Shown here piece by piece: positions 1 through 8,498 of a stretch of DNA of 64,000 nt (position 1 is its first letter; each line of letters opens with the position of its first letter). The DNA lies in contig CAJKQE010000001.1 in the NCBI GenBank assembly GCA_905201915.1, forward strand, positions 1 through 64,000, in the 5' to 3' direction. Source of the DNA: an uncultured Lachnospiraceae bacterium (GTDB taxonomy: Bacteria > Bacillota > Clostridia > Lachnospirales > Lachnospiraceae). The notes below the pieces were generated by a model. It was not told where the DNA came from and ran no database searches. It was given only the letters and a program-made list of their open reading frames with translations. The position numbers and the translations under genes are program-made.

Positions 1-52
1 GAGCACTTGACTTTTAATCAAGTTGTCCGGGGTTCGAATCCCCGATGCTTCA
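1..52 (+). tRNA. tRNA-Lys (TTT), 3' part only
   Basis: The window opens inside a tRNA. An anticodon stem (CTTGA/TCAAG) encloses the loop CTTTTAA with anticodon TTT, followed by a variable loop, a T arm with TTCGAAT between CGGGG and CCCCG, and a 3' acceptor strand ending in discriminator A. The D arm and 5' acceptor strand lie off the window. CCA is not encoded. Confidence 0.9.
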
Positions 53-60
53 TTATAAAA

Positions 61-101
61 AAGACTTAAATCCTTAATATAAGAATTTAAGTCTTTTTTT
101 G
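61..101 (+). terminator. Rho-independent terminator after tRNA-Lys
   Basis: AAGACTTAAAT pairs with ATTTAAGTCTT across a short loop and runs into a T tract. It sits 9 bases after the tRNA end and closes that transcription unit. Confidence 0.85.
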
Positions 102-164
102 TTGTATAATTAAAAGAAGTTTAGTAAAATAAAACCATAGAAAATTTAAGAGGAGGTAAGCGGT

Positions 165-1208
165 ATGAAAAACAAAAAAGTAAAATTACTTGCTGCAGCA
201 TTTCTTTTAATGGGTAGTATTGCCGTAAGTAATACAGAAGTACAGGCTGCTCAGTGGAACGTGAATGATTATGGTTGGTGGTATCAGGAAGATGACGGAA
301 GTTATCCGGCGAATACGTGGAAGTCAATTAATGGAAAGTGGTACTATTTTGACGGAAACGGATATATGCTGACAGGCTGGCAGGAAATTGAAGGGGAATG
401 GTATTATCTTAATGAAGATGGAGCTATGGCATCGAATACCTGGATAGGTGACTATTATTTGACAGGAAATGGAACTATGGCAAAAAATACCTGGATAGGC
501 GATTATTATGTAGGAGCAGATGGTCGGTGGAGAACAGCTCAATGGAATGTAGATAGTAATGGCTGGTGGTATTGTCATGCAGATGGAAGTTATACAACGA
601 ACGGCTGGGAGTCTATAAACGGATATTGGTATTATTTTAATGGCAGCGGATATATGCTGACAGGCTGGCAGGAGATTGGAGGAGAATGGTATTATCTTAA
701 TGCGGATGGAGCTATGGCATCTAATACTTGGGTAGATGATTATTATTTAACCGCAAGCGGCGTTATGGCAAAAAATACCTGGATAGGCAACTATTATGTA
801 GGACCTGACGGAAAATGGGTTCAGGATACTGCAACAATTTATGAATTTGAGGTTATTAATATTTTAAATAGAGAGCGTGCTGCTGCCGGTTTAGCACCTT
901 TAGAATATGATTATCAGTTATCTTTAGCTGCTGATATTCGTGCAGAGGAATTAAAGCAGAATTTTGATCATGTAAGACCGGATGGAACAGATTGGTCAAG
1001 TATTTTTGAAGATTTAGGAATTCAGGGGATGTATGCAGGGGAAAATATTGCTATAGGATTTATGACGCCTGAAATGGTTATGAATGCTTGGATGAGTAGC
1101 CAAGGGCATTATGAAAATATTATGGGTCCATATACACATGTAGGTGTAGGATGCTATATAGATAATTATGGCATTAAACACTGGGTACAGTTATTCCTTA
1201 TGAAATAA
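165..1208 (+). CDS. Secreted CAP-domain protein with duplicated wall-binding repeats
   Basis: 347 aa. A signal peptide (about residues 1-28, ending AQA) is followed by two copies of a roughly 96-residue block, each starting AQWNV and carrying GWWY, WYYF, TGWQEI and WYYL motifs. These resemble the aromatic-rich choline/cell-wall-binding repeats of Firmicutes. The C-terminal third (about 225-347) is a CAP/SCP-like domain with the NRERAAAGL helix, FDHVRPDG, AGENIAIG and HYENIM motifs. The start follows an AGGAGG site. The protein is likely exported and held on the cell surface by the repeats. CAP domains in bacteria have no single known activity, so the role is open. The tight similarity of the two blocks points to recent internal duplication. 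Confidence 0.85.
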   Translation: MKNKKVKLLAAAFLLMGSIAVSNTEVQAAQWNVNDYGWWYQEDDGSYPANTWKSINGKWYYFDGNGYMLTGWQEIEGEWYYLNEDGAMASNTWIGDYYLTGNGTMAKNTWIGDYYVGADGRWRTAQWNVDSNGWWYCHADGSYTTNGWESINGYWYYFNGSGYMLTGWQEIGGEWYYLNADGAMASNTWVDDYYLTASGVMAKNTWIGNYYVGPDGKWVQDTATIYEFEVINILNRERAAAGLAPLEYDYQLSLAADIRAEELKQNFDHVRPDGTDWSSIFEDLGIQGMYAGENIAIGFMTPEMVMNAWMSSQGHYENIMGPYTHVGVGCYIDNYGIKHWVQLFLMK

Positions 1209-1225
1209 TTTTTTGTGAAATAAAA

Positions 1226-1274
1226 AAGAACCAGAATCAATGAGGGGGGAAGGTTGATTCTGGTTTCTTTTTTA
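1226..1274 (+). terminator. Terminator with G-rich loop after the CAP gene
   Basis: AGAACCAGAATCAA pairs with TTGATTCTGGTTTCT and is followed by a T run. The loop carries six consecutive G residues after GA. A second hairpin with the same type of loop lies at 1471-1507. Confidence 0.8.
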
Positions 1275-1620
1275 ATATTAAAATATTAAAAAGAAGGAGA
1301 GCCGGTTTTCTATTCCGGCAATATGAAAAAGAAAAAGATTTTTGAAAAAGTCTTATCGGCTTTTACAAGTTATACTATAAAGGGTAAATGTGATGAATTT
1401 GTGATGAAATGATAAAAGAAATGTGAAGAAAAGAAAAAAATGATATTTATATTTTTAGACAATAAAAAGCAAGAGCAGAAATCTGAGGGGGATAGATTTC
1501 TGCTCTTGTTCATTTCATAAAAAAGAAGGAGTTACTGGCAATAGGCTTGCCAGTAATATGAAAAGAAAAAGATTTTGAAAAAAGTCTTATTGGCTTTTAC
1601 AAGATATACTATACTATGTA
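1226..1620 (+). repeat. Tandem pair of structured non-coding units
   Basis: There is no gene between 1208 and 1710; the space holds two diverged copies of one layout. Each copy has a hairpin with a GAGGGGG loop (1226-1269; 1471-1507, the second a perfect 14-bp stem), then AAGAAGGAG, a second hairpin (GCCGG/CCGGC at 1301-1319; TTACTGGCAA/TTGCCAGTAA at 1532-1556), then AATATGAAAA, and a shared tail through CTTTTACAAG and TATACTATA (to 1380 and 1620). The second-hairpin stems differ in sequence but keep pairing, which suggests selection on RNA structure. TTTACA followed 17 bases later by TAAATG or TAAATA in both tails could be promoters. I do not recognise the RNA. Confidence 0.5.
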
Positions 1621-1709
1621 AATAAGGATAATTTATGACAAAATACTAAAAGAAAAATGAAAAAGAATGATTTTCATTTATTCTTTTTTTATAAATACTT
1701 TTGAATTTA

Positions 1710-2483
1710 TTATCTTTCTGATTTATAAAATGGGTCTGCAGGATAACCACCGGCAGATTTCTGCATCCCTCTTTGTATTGCATCTTTGGAGTTTTTCCAG
1801 TCAGCATCTTTGTTTTTATAGTCAAATTTGTCACAGAACCATTCTAAATCATCAGTAACTCTTTGTAGGTTTTCTGTCATTAAGGAGAATAATTGCTGAT
1901 AAAATTCTGCTTTTTCTTTGTCGGACAGCAATTCTTCTGCTGTTTCTACTAAATCACCGAAATGAGGAAGGCAGAAGCCTTTGCTGTTTTTAAAAAGTTC
2001 TTGAAATTCTTTGTTTTTTCGGTAAAGTTCAAAGAAGGTATCTAAATATCTGGTATAAGTATTTTTAGAATAATCACAGATATAACAGGAGTTATTCTGT
2101 TCTTTTACCCATGTACCCAAGGAGGATTGAGGATGCTCAGGATTTAGTTTGGCTTTTTTGAAATGTCCCAGCATAGATGCTTTTTTAGGAGAAAACATTT
2201 TTATTTGCTGTTGTAATTCTTCATTTTTCTTTTTAAAGTGTGTTGAAAGGATAAGTCCGGTTCCAAGTCGATTTCCATAGTTGAACATTTTTTTGTAATG
2301 ATCCCGGCAAAATCCTAATTTATCTGTTTCTGCCCGTATATCGTCTTCCATGTAAGAAGCGCCTTGACCTAAGACAAAGTCAAGTGCATGTTGTTCTAAA
2401 TTTCTTTCGATAAAACAAAATGGGCATTCATCATCGGCATGGAATGCATCCATTAATGGAATGGTATATATTTTTTCTTTCAT
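1710..2483 (-). CDS. DUF6062-like protein with paired Cys/His motifs
   Basis: 257 aa from ATG at 2483, chosen because GAGG lies 8 bases upstream; longer readings lack a better site. The protein has two similar halves, each with a CxxC pair (CPFC near residue 22, CYIC near 135) followed by an FCxxH motif (GFCRDHY, GFCLPHF). This looks like a duplicated metal-binding module. I associate the layout with the uncharacterised DUF6062 family of clostridia. There is no signal peptide or membrane segment. It is transcribed alone and leftward, facing away from the MATE gene. Function unknown. Confidence 0.7.
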   Translation of the reverse strand: MKEKIYTIPLMDAFHADDECPFCFIERNLEQHALDFVLGQGASYMEDDIRAETDKLGFCRDHYKKMFNYGNRLGTGLILSTHFKKKNEELQQQIKMFSPKKASMLGHFKKAKLNPEHPQSSLGTWVKEQNNSCYICDYSKNTYTRYLDTFFELYRKNKEFQELFKNSKGFCLPHFGDLVETAEELLSDKEKAEFYQQLFSLMTENLQRVTDDLEWFCDKFDYKNKDADWKNSKDAIQRGMQKSAGGYPADPFYKSER

Positions 2484-2627
2484 AAGCATTTCCTCTACTT
2501 TTTTTATTAAGCGTATCATAGACTAGATAGATTGAAAAGGAAATTTTTAAGTAAAAATTAGTATTTGCAGGTTCTTTCAGAGTTTGGTAAGATAGTAAAG
2601 TAATGACAGAATTTGAGGGAAAAAGAC

Positions 2628-3995
2628 ATGAGAAAAAAGATTGATTTATTAGAAGGACCAATTGCGGGAACTCTTGCTCGTCTGGCTTTTCCTATTATGG
2701 GAACTTCCTTTATTCAGATGGGATATAATCTGGTAGATATGATATGGATTGGAAGGTTGGGAAGTAATGCGGTAGCGGCAGTTGGAGCAGCCGGTATGTT
2801 TATGTGGTTGGCAAATGGATTAACCATGATTCCCAGAATAGGCGGACAGGTAAGTGTAGGACAGAGGCTTGGTGCAGGAAATCCGGAAGAAGGTGCAGAA
2901 TTTGCCAGAGGAGCTCTGCGTATGGGAACATTTTTAGGTATCTTATACGGAGTGATAAGTCTGTTGCTAAATAAGCAATTAATTGGATTTTTTAATTTAA
3001 ATAGTCCGGATGTTATATGGGATGCAAGAGTTTATTTGATGATTACTTGTGGAATCATAGTGTTTTCATTTTTAGACCAGGTAATCGGAGGAATTTTGGC
3101 AGCAATGGGGAATACCGTGACCACCTTTCGAGTTACTACGGTGGGATTGGTTATTAATTTAATTTTAGACCCTATTTTAATTTTTGGTATTGGACCGTTA
3201 AAAGGAATGGGTGTTGCAGGGGCAGCTTTTGCGACTGTATTTGCACAGATTATTGTATTTGTTCTTTATTTAAAGGCAGTATGGAAAGAGCCAGTTATCT
3301 TTGGGAGAATTCATTTGTTTTTAAAAACACCTAGAGAACATATCAGAGAAATTGTAAAAATAGGTCTTCCATCTGCGATGCAGGATGCACTGATGTCTAT
3401 GATTTCTATGGTGATTGCACGTTTTATTGCAGGCTGGGGAGATGCAGCAGTAGCAGTTCAAAAGGTAGGAAGTCAGATTGAATCTATTTCTTGGATGATG
3501 GCAGGTGGTTTTTCTACAGCAGTGAATGCTTTTATTGCACAGAACTATGGAGCCGGCAAAAAGAAACGTATTAAAAAGGGTTATCGAAAGGCCATTGAAA
3601 TTATGGCGGTATGGGGTGTAATTACTACATTACTGCTGTGGGTATTTCCGGAGTTCTTTTTCAAAATATTTATTAAAGAACCGGATGTCATTCCTATGGG
3701 AGTGGATTATTTAAGGATTATAGGAATTTCAGAGATTTTTATGTGTCTGGAAGGTGCAGCTACAGGAGCTTTTCAGGGAATAGGGAAGACTGTACCGCCG
3801 TCTGTTACAGGAATTTTGTTCAATGCACTTAGAATTCCGGCGGCTATGCTTTTATCTGCTACTGGATTGGGATTAAATGGAGTTTGGTGGGCATTGAGCT
3901 TATCCTGCATGTTTAAAGGAACCATATTGCCGTTATGGTTTAAATTTGTATTAAAGAAATATGAAAAACAGGAAATGAAGGAGGAAGTAAGATGA
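2628..3995 (+). CDS. MATE family efflux transporter
   Basis: 455 aa and about 12 predicted membrane helices in two six-helix halves, the usual MATE size. The start region IDLLEGPIAGTLARLAFPI and the motif MGTSFIQMGYNLVDMIWIG are characteristic of clostridial MATE pumps (DinF/NorM superfamily). Such proteins export organic cations or drugs with Na+ or H+ antiport; the substrate cannot be read from sequence. ATG 2628 is preferred over an upstream in-frame TTG because GAGGGA lies 7 bases before it. The gene overlaps the next one by 4 bases (ATGA). Confidence 0.9.
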   Translation: MRKKIDLLEGPIAGTLARLAFPIMGTSFIQMGYNLVDMIWIGRLGSNAVAAVGAAGMFMWLANGLTMIPRIGGQVSVGQRLGAGNPEEGAEFARGALRMGTFLGILYGVISLLLNKQLIGFFNLNSPDVIWDARVYLMITCGIIVFSFLDQVIGGILAAMGNTVTTFRVTTVGLVINLILDPILIFGIGPLKGMGVAGAAFATVFAQIIVFVLYLKAVWKEPVIFGRIHLFLKTPREHIREIVKIGLPSAMQDALMSMISMVIARFIAGWGDAAVAVQKVGSQIESISWMMAGGFSTAVNAFIAQNYGAGKKKRIKKGYRKAIEIMAVWGVITTLLLWVFPEFFFKIFIKEPDVIPMGVDYLRIIGISEIFMCLEGAATGAFQGIGKTVPPSVTGILFNALRIPAAMLLSATGLGLNGVWWALSLSCMFKGTILPLWFKFVLKKYEKQEMKEEVR

Positions 3996-4303
3996 CACAG
4001 CAGCATATTGTATTAATTGTTCTGGCAGTAGTCATTATTTTATCAGGAATTTTTCTTGCTGTGAAAGGGAAGCCATCTATGATAAGGGAACGTTTTTCCA
4101 GTGGGGTTTCACCTGAAAATGAAAGAAAGTTTATGATGACAATCGGTGGAGCAGTTTCTGTTATGGGACTGGATTTACTGGTTTTACAGCTTTTAGCTTT
4201 GCGTATAGCATTAAAATCTGAGCAGACACTTTTAATTTTGGGAGTAGGAATTGTAGCTTTTGTGGCAATTATTCTTATTGGACAGAAACATTATAGAAGA
4301 TAG
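3992..4303 (+). CDS. Small membrane protein coupled to the MATE pump
   Basis: 103 aa with three likely membrane helices (about 5-24, 48-67 and 79-97) and a short polar loop rich in charge after the first. It starts inside the MATE stop codon (ATGA overlap), so it is translationally coupled. It resembles DUF3784-type small membrane proteins only in layout. Function unknown. Confidence 0.65.
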   Translation: MTQQHIVLIVLAVVIILSGIFLAVKGKPSMIRERFSSGVSPENERKFMMTIGGAVSVMGLDLLVLQLLALRIALKSEQTLLILGVGIVAFVAIILIGQKHYRR

Positions 4304-4346
4304 GTAATAAAATTAATTTGAAATTTTTATAAAGGAGAGGATAGAG

Positions 4347-5636
4347 ATGAGCAGAGAATATCATATTGAGACAAAATGTATCCAGTCCGGTTGGAAACCG
4401 AAGAAAGGTGAACCAAGGATGATGCCTATTTATCAGAGTACAACTTTTAAATACGATACAACAGAAGAAATGGGCAGATTGTTTGATTTAAAGGACAATG
4501 GATATTTTTATACAAGATGTCAAAATCCTACGAATGATTTGGTTGCGGCAAAAATTGCAGATTTGGAAGGTGGAGTTGCTGCAGTGCTCACTTCCTCAGG
4601 ACAATCAGCTATTTTTTATTCTATTTTTAATATCTGCGAAGCAGGAGATCATGTAATATGTGCCTCTGCAATTTATGGAGGAACCTTAAATGTATTAGGT
4701 GTAACTGCAAAAAAGATGGGAATTGAATGTACTTTTGTAGATGTAGATGCAACGGCAGAAGAATTAGAGAAAGCATTTAAGCCAAATACAAAGGCAGTCA
4801 TTGCAGAAACCATTGCAAATCCATCTTTAGTTGTATTGGATATTGAGAAAATGGCAAAGCTTGCACACAGTCACGGTGTGCCTCTTGTAGTAGACAATAC
4901 TTTCGCTACACCGGTAAATTGCCAGCCGTTTAAATGGGGCGCTGATATTGTAGTACATTCTACAACAAAATATATGGATGGACATGCAGCACAGGTAGGC
5001 GGTGCCATTGTAGACAGCGGAAATTTTGACTGGGAAGCTCATGCAGAGAAATTCCCAGGGCTGACAACTCCTGATGAATCTTATCATGGAGTGGTTTATA
5101 CAAAACAGTTTGGAAAAGCTGCTTATATTACAAAAATTAATGCACAGCTTATGCGTGATTTAGGCTCTGTACCTTCTCCGATGAATTCCTTTATTTTAAA
5201 TTTAGGACTGGAATCATTAGTTTTAAGAGTGGAAAGACATTGTTATAATGCACAGAAGGTGGCTGAATATTTAGATGCACATCCATTGGTAGGAAAAGTA
5301 AATTATCCGGGACTTCCACAGGATAAATATCATGATTTGGCACAGAAATATATGCCGAAAGGAACTTGCGGAGTTATTTCTTTTGAGTTAAAGAAGGGAA
5401 GAGAAGCGGCTGTGAAATTTATGGATAGCTTGAAGCTGGCTTCTATTGTCACTCATGTGGCAGATGCTAAGACAAGTGTATTGCATCCTGCAAGTCATAC
5501 ACACAGACAATTAAATGATGAACAACTGGTTGCAGCAGGGGTTTCACCGGGAATGATTCGCTTTTCAGTAGGAATTGAGCATATTGATGATATTATAGCA
5601 GATCTTTCACAGGCATTGGAGGCTAGCGAACTGTAA
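4347..5636 (+). CDS. metY: O-acetylhomoserine sulfhydrylase
   Basis: 429 aa, the usual length of the Cys/Met-metabolism PLP enzymes. Visible motifs are the N-terminal IYQSTTFKY, the YTRCQNPTND substrate region, VVDNTFATPV, and HSTTKYMDGH with the PLP-binding lysine. The enzyme makes homocysteine from O-acetylhomoserine and sulfide, or acts on related thiols, in the cytosol. A good AAGGAGAGG site precedes the ATG. No S-box or T-box leader is visible in the 43 bases upstream. The next gene begins 2 bases after the stop. Confidence 0.85.
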   Translation: MSREYHIETKCIQSGWKPKKGEPRMMPIYQSTTFKYDTTEEMGRLFDLKDNGYFYTRCQNPTNDLVAAKIADLEGGVAAVLTSSGQSAIFYSIFNICEAGDHVICASAIYGGTLNVLGVTAKKMGIECTFVDVDATAEELEKAFKPNTKAVIAETIANPSLVVLDIEKMAKLAHSHGVPLVVDNTFATPVNCQPFKWGADIVVHSTTKYMDGHAAQVGGAIVDSGNFDWEAHAEKFPGLTTPDESYHGVVYTKQFGKAAYITKINAQLMRDLGSVPSPMNSFILNLGLESLVLRVERHCYNAQKVAEYLDAHPLVGKVNYPGLPQDKYHDLAQKYMPKGTCGVISFELKKGREAAVKFMDSLKLASIVTHVADAKTSVLHPASHTHRQLNDEQLVAAGVSPGMIRFSVGIEHIDDIIADLSQALEASEL

Positions 5637-5638
5637 AT

Positions 5639-6205
5639 ATGAAATCTTATCAGATTACAGAGTGGAGTCATGAGCTGTTTAAGCTTCAGGTAAATCCAGA
5701 GGGATTGTATATTGATGCAACGATGGGAAATGGGCATGATACATTATTTTTATGTGAATTGGCAGGAGAAAGTGGAAAAGTTCTGGCTTTTGATGTGCAG
5801 AAAAAGGCAATTATGTGTACAACAAACCTTTTAAAAGAGCACAATGTGGAAAACAGGGCAAAACTTTATCTGGATAGTCATGAAAATATGGATGCTTATG
5901 CAGAAGCAGGAACAGTAGATGGAATTTATTTCAATTTTGGATATTTGCCGGGAGGCGATCATAATCTGGCAACGAAAGCGGATACCAGTGTAAAAGCCAT
6001 AGAAAAAGGTCTTAAACTGCTGAAAAAGGGTGCAGTTATGGCACTTTGTATTTACAGTGGAGGAGATACCGGTTTTGAGGAGAAAAATCGAATTTTGGAG
6101 TATTTAAAGAAGCTGGACAGCAGAAAGTATGTCGTTATTGTCAATAGTTATTATAACAGAGAGAATAATCCTCCAATTCCGGCATTTATTGTGAAAAAGG
6201 GATAG
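5639..6205 (+). CDS. mnmM: SAM-dependent methyltransferase, YtqB/MnmM type
   Basis: 188 aa. A class I methyltransferase fold with motif I IDATMGNGHDTLFL, the acidic strand AFDVQ, FNFGYLPGGDH (motif IV) and a C-terminal NPPIPAFIVKK. The YtqB family methylates the 5-aminomethyl group of wobble uridine in tRNA of Gram-positive bacteria (MnmM). The assignment rests on the family motifs, particularly FNFGYLPGGDH. It is probably co-transcribed with metY (2-base gap). Confidence 0.75.
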   Translation: MKSYQITEWSHELFKLQVNPEGLYIDATMGNGHDTLFLCELAGESGKVLAFDVQKKAIMCTTNLLKEHNVENRAKLYLDSHENMDAYAEAGTVDGIYFNFGYLPGGDHNLATKADTSVKAIEKGLKLLKKGAVMALCIYSGGDTGFEEKNRILEYLKKLDSRKYVVIVNSYYNRENNPPIPAFIVKKG

Positions 6206-6228
6206 AAAAGTATAGGGTAACATATAAT
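6201..6228 (+). promoter_or_regulatory. Possible sigma-E promoter of spoIID
   Basis: GATAGA, a 14-base spacer and CATATAAT match the mother-cell sigma-E pattern (ATA at -35, CATA-N3-T at -10). The position, 32 bases before spoIID, fits the known sigma-E control of spoIID in Bacillus. The -35 is weak. Confidence 0.4.
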
Positions 6229-6259
6229 ACAAGTAAGAAAATTCTGGTTTCGTATTTTT

Positions 6260-7126
6260 ATGAAAAAAGAAAAAGACATAAGTATCTTACTCGCAGTATT
6301 ATTTTTGATGTTACCCTATCTTTTGACAGTGGTTATTTCAGGAAGAAAAGCATGTCCTTTAAGCAGGCAGCCGGATTTAGAAGAATATATACCAATTTTA
6401 ACAGCGGCACATATTGACTGGGGATACGAAAAAGAAGCGATTAAAGCACAGACAATAATTGAAAGAACGAATTTATCTTTAAAGTGTAAATCGGAAGAAG
6501 CTATGAAAGATATTCAGGAAGCTGCTGATTATTTAAAGAAAAAGAATATGAATGGGGAAGAGTTGAAACAATTTCAGATGTTTCAGGAGGAAGCAGCCAA
6601 TACGCGGGGAAAAATTCTTGTATATCAAAATGAGAAAAAAGAAATTCCCTACCATCCTCTCAGTCAAGGAAAAACCAGAAGCGGAGAAGAGATTCTGGGT
6701 GAGAAATTTGTTTACATACCCTCAGTGGAAACACCGAAAGATATAGACAGTCCTCTGTATGTAGAGGGCTGTTATTTTTCTTTAAAGGAGTTGGAAGAGA
6801 AGATTAAAAAAAGTTATCCTGCTTTTTCCATAACAGCAGAGGCAGAAATCGAAATAACAAAAACAGACAGTGCAGGGTATGTTATGGAAATTCAGATTGG
6901 AAATCAGGCGTTTCAGGGAGAACGGATAAAAGAGGTGCTTGATTTGCCTTCCTCTTGCTTTAGCGTGCAAAGCAGTCAAGGGGAAGTGCGTTTTTTATGT
7001 AAAGGTATCGGACATGGAATGGGAATGAGCCAGTATACGGCTCACAATCTGGCATTAGAAGGAAAAAATTATGAGCAGATATTGGGATATTTTTTTCCTG
7101 ATATGGAAATAGAGAAAGAAAAATGA
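6260..7126 (+). CDS. spoIID: SpoIID/LytB-family peptidoglycan protein
   Basis: 288 aa. One N-terminal membrane anchor (about 8-27), then an extracellular SpoIID domain. KEAIKAQTIIERTN matches the conserved EALKAQAVAARTY helix, and GIGHGMGMSQYTAHNLA is the family signature near the C terminus. SpoIID is the lytic transglycosylase that acts with SpoIIP during engulfment of the forespore. In the stretch before the KAQ helix the usual E-M-P with the catalytic glutamate is not seen (AAHIDWGY instead). No good ribosome site precedes the ATG. The SpoIIQ-like gene follows. Confidence 0.8.
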   Translation: MKKEKDISILLAVLFLMLPYLLTVVISGRKACPLSRQPDLEEYIPILTAAHIDWGYEKEAIKAQTIIERTNLSLKCKSEEAMKDIQEAADYLKKKNMNGEELKQFQMFQEEAANTRGKILVYQNEKKEIPYHPLSQGKTRSGEEILGEKFVYIPSVETPKDIDSPLYVEGCYFSLKELEEKIKKSYPAFSITAEAEIEITKTDSAGYVMEIQIGNQAFQGERIKEVLDLPSSCFSVQSSQGEVRFLCKGIGHGMGMSQYTAHNLALEGKNYEQILGYFFPDMEIEKEK

Positions 7127-7214
7127 AAAGATGTATAACTTCTGCTTTTCTGGTAATCCTATATTTGAAAACAAGAAAGGGGCGGATGAGCCCACTAAGG
7201 CAGAGGTGAAAAAT

Positions 7215-7985
7215 ATGAGTAAAAAAGGAAAAATTCGTGTAGCACTGGGAAGCTTACTGGCACTTACTCTGGTAGTTACCTGTGTGGCTGTTTACCAGTC
7301 CGGGAGTAAGAGCAGAGCAAATGAGAAAGAATTTGTTAAGGAGAACGAGGAAGATATTGTTGACCAGGCAATAAAAACAGAGGAACGAGAAGATGCAGAA
7401 GATGTGCAGGATGTAAATACTACAGAGGTAGAGGGTACAAGAGAAGTGGAAGAAAGTACGCAGGAGAATACAGAAGAACCTGCCCCTGAAACACCGGAGG
7501 AGGAACCGGAACAAGTACCTGCACCAGAGGCAGAAAATACATCTGCACAGGTTGCAGCACCGGAAATAAATTTTACAGAAAGTTCCTTAATGGAATGGCC
7601 GGTAAATGGACAGGTTGTTTTGGACTATAATATGGATAATACCATTTATTTTCCAACTTTAAATGTGTATAAACTCAATCCGGCAATTGCGATTTCTTCA
7701 GAAGTAGGTGCTCCTGTGGCAGCAGTTGCCAACGGAAAAATTGTATCTGTGGTGAATAATGAAGAAACAGGACAGACGGTTACGGTGGATATGGGAAATG
7801 GTTATCAGGCAGTTTACGGACAGTTAAAAGACGTCCCATTTCAGGCAGAGGAATATGTTTCAGCAGGCAGTGTATTAGGTTATATCAGTGAACCTACTAA
7901 ATATTATACAGAAGAAGGGGCAAATCTCTATTTTGCCTTATCAAAAGATGGAGTTCCATTAGATCCAATGCAGTATCTTCCTTAA
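7215..7985 (+). CDS. spoIIQ: SpoIIQ-like degenerate M23 peptidase
   Basis: 256 aa from ATG 7215, chosen because the protein then begins with a normal charged-plus-hydrophobic anchor and GAGGTG lies upstream. There is one membrane segment (about 10-30), then an acidic Glu/Pro-rich linker of about 100 residues, then a LytM/M23 domain (about 155-256). The canonical HxH of active M23 enzymes is absent: the last strand reads LYFALSKDG. This fits forespore SpoIIQ, which binds SpoIIIAH across the septum as a scaffold. It sits right behind spoIID, as expected for clostridia. Confidence 0.75.
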   Translation: MSKKGKIRVALGSLLALTLVVTCVAVYQSGSKSRANEKEFVKENEEDIVDQAIKTEEREDAEDVQDVNTTEVEGTREVEESTQENTEEPAPETPEEEPEQVPAPEAENTSAQVAAPEINFTESSLMEWPVNGQVVLDYNMDNTIYFPTLNVYKLNPAIAISSEVGAPVAAVANGKIVSVVNNEETGQTVTVDMGNGYQAVYGQLKDVPFQAEEYVSAGSVLGYISEPTKYYTEEGANLYFALSKDGVPLDPMQYLP

Positions 7986-8184
7986 AAGAAGATCATTCAC
8001 AAATTCTGGCTGTGAGAGTATAATAAACTATGCGGAAAGAAAATCCGCAGCCGATTTTATAGTACAGTTGGTTTTTTGTGTAAGTAGAAAATTTGGGTGA
8101 AATACTTTTTAATCGGCGGCTTGATATATAGAACGTCATGTCTTTGGGCAAGACGTTCCTTACATAGATTTACAGGAGAAAAAG
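7986..8184 (+). promoter_or_regulatory. Structured intergenic leader before the GIY-YIG gene
   Basis: The 199-base gap has several inverted repeats: GCGGA/TCCGC (8032-8048), GCCGATT (8050-8056) pairing with AATCGGC (8111-8117), and GAACGTC/GACGTTC (8131-8158). The last ends 27 bases before the ATG. No T-run terminator is clear. It may be a folded 5' leader; the type is not recognised. Confidence 0.35.
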
Positions 8185-8430
8185 ATGAATTATACGTATA
8201 TAGTAAAGTGCAGTGATGGTAGCTTTTATACCGGATGGACAAATAATCTGGAAAAAAGAATTGCCAGTCATAATGCGGGAAAAGGCGCAAAATATACAAA
8301 AAGCAGATGTCCGGTAGAGTTGGTCTATTTTGAAAAATTTCAGACAAAGACGGAAGCTATGCGCAGAGAATATGAGATTAAACAGTTGAAAAGGGAAAAG
8401 AAGATAGATCTGATTAAGAAATTTTTGTGA
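8185..8430 (+). CDS. GIY-YIG nuclease superfamily protein (UPF0213/YhbQ-like)
   Basis: 81 aa, a single GIY-YIG domain. The motif is YTYIVKCSDG...FYTGWTNNLEKRI, with the conserved arginine in KRIASHN, KSRCPVELVY and a final glutamate in MRREYEIKQLKR. Members are small stand-alone nuclease-fold proteins linked to DNA repair, with modest biochemical support. AGGAG precedes the ATG. Confidence 0.85.
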   Translation: MNYTYIVKCSDGSFYTGWTNNLEKRIASHNAGKGAKYTKSRCPVELVYFEKFQTKTEAMRREYEIKQLKREKKIDLIKKFL

Positions 8431-8445
8431 TATTATAACTTTGAA

Positions 8446-8496
8446 CCGCCACATTGACAGGACTAAGTGTCCGGTATCCATGTGGCGGAAGTTTTT
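8446..8496. terminator. Terminator between convergent genes
   Basis: CCGCCACAT pairs with ATGTGGCGG; inside lies a second small stem GGAC/GTCC. A T run follows on the + strand. It lies between the GIY-YIG gene and the end of the leftward vwa gene and may serve both. Confidence 0.8.
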
Positions 8497-8498
8497 GT

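Noticed and set aside
4303..4347. S-box or T-box riboswitch before metY
   Set aside because: The gap is only 43 bases and shows no such structure.
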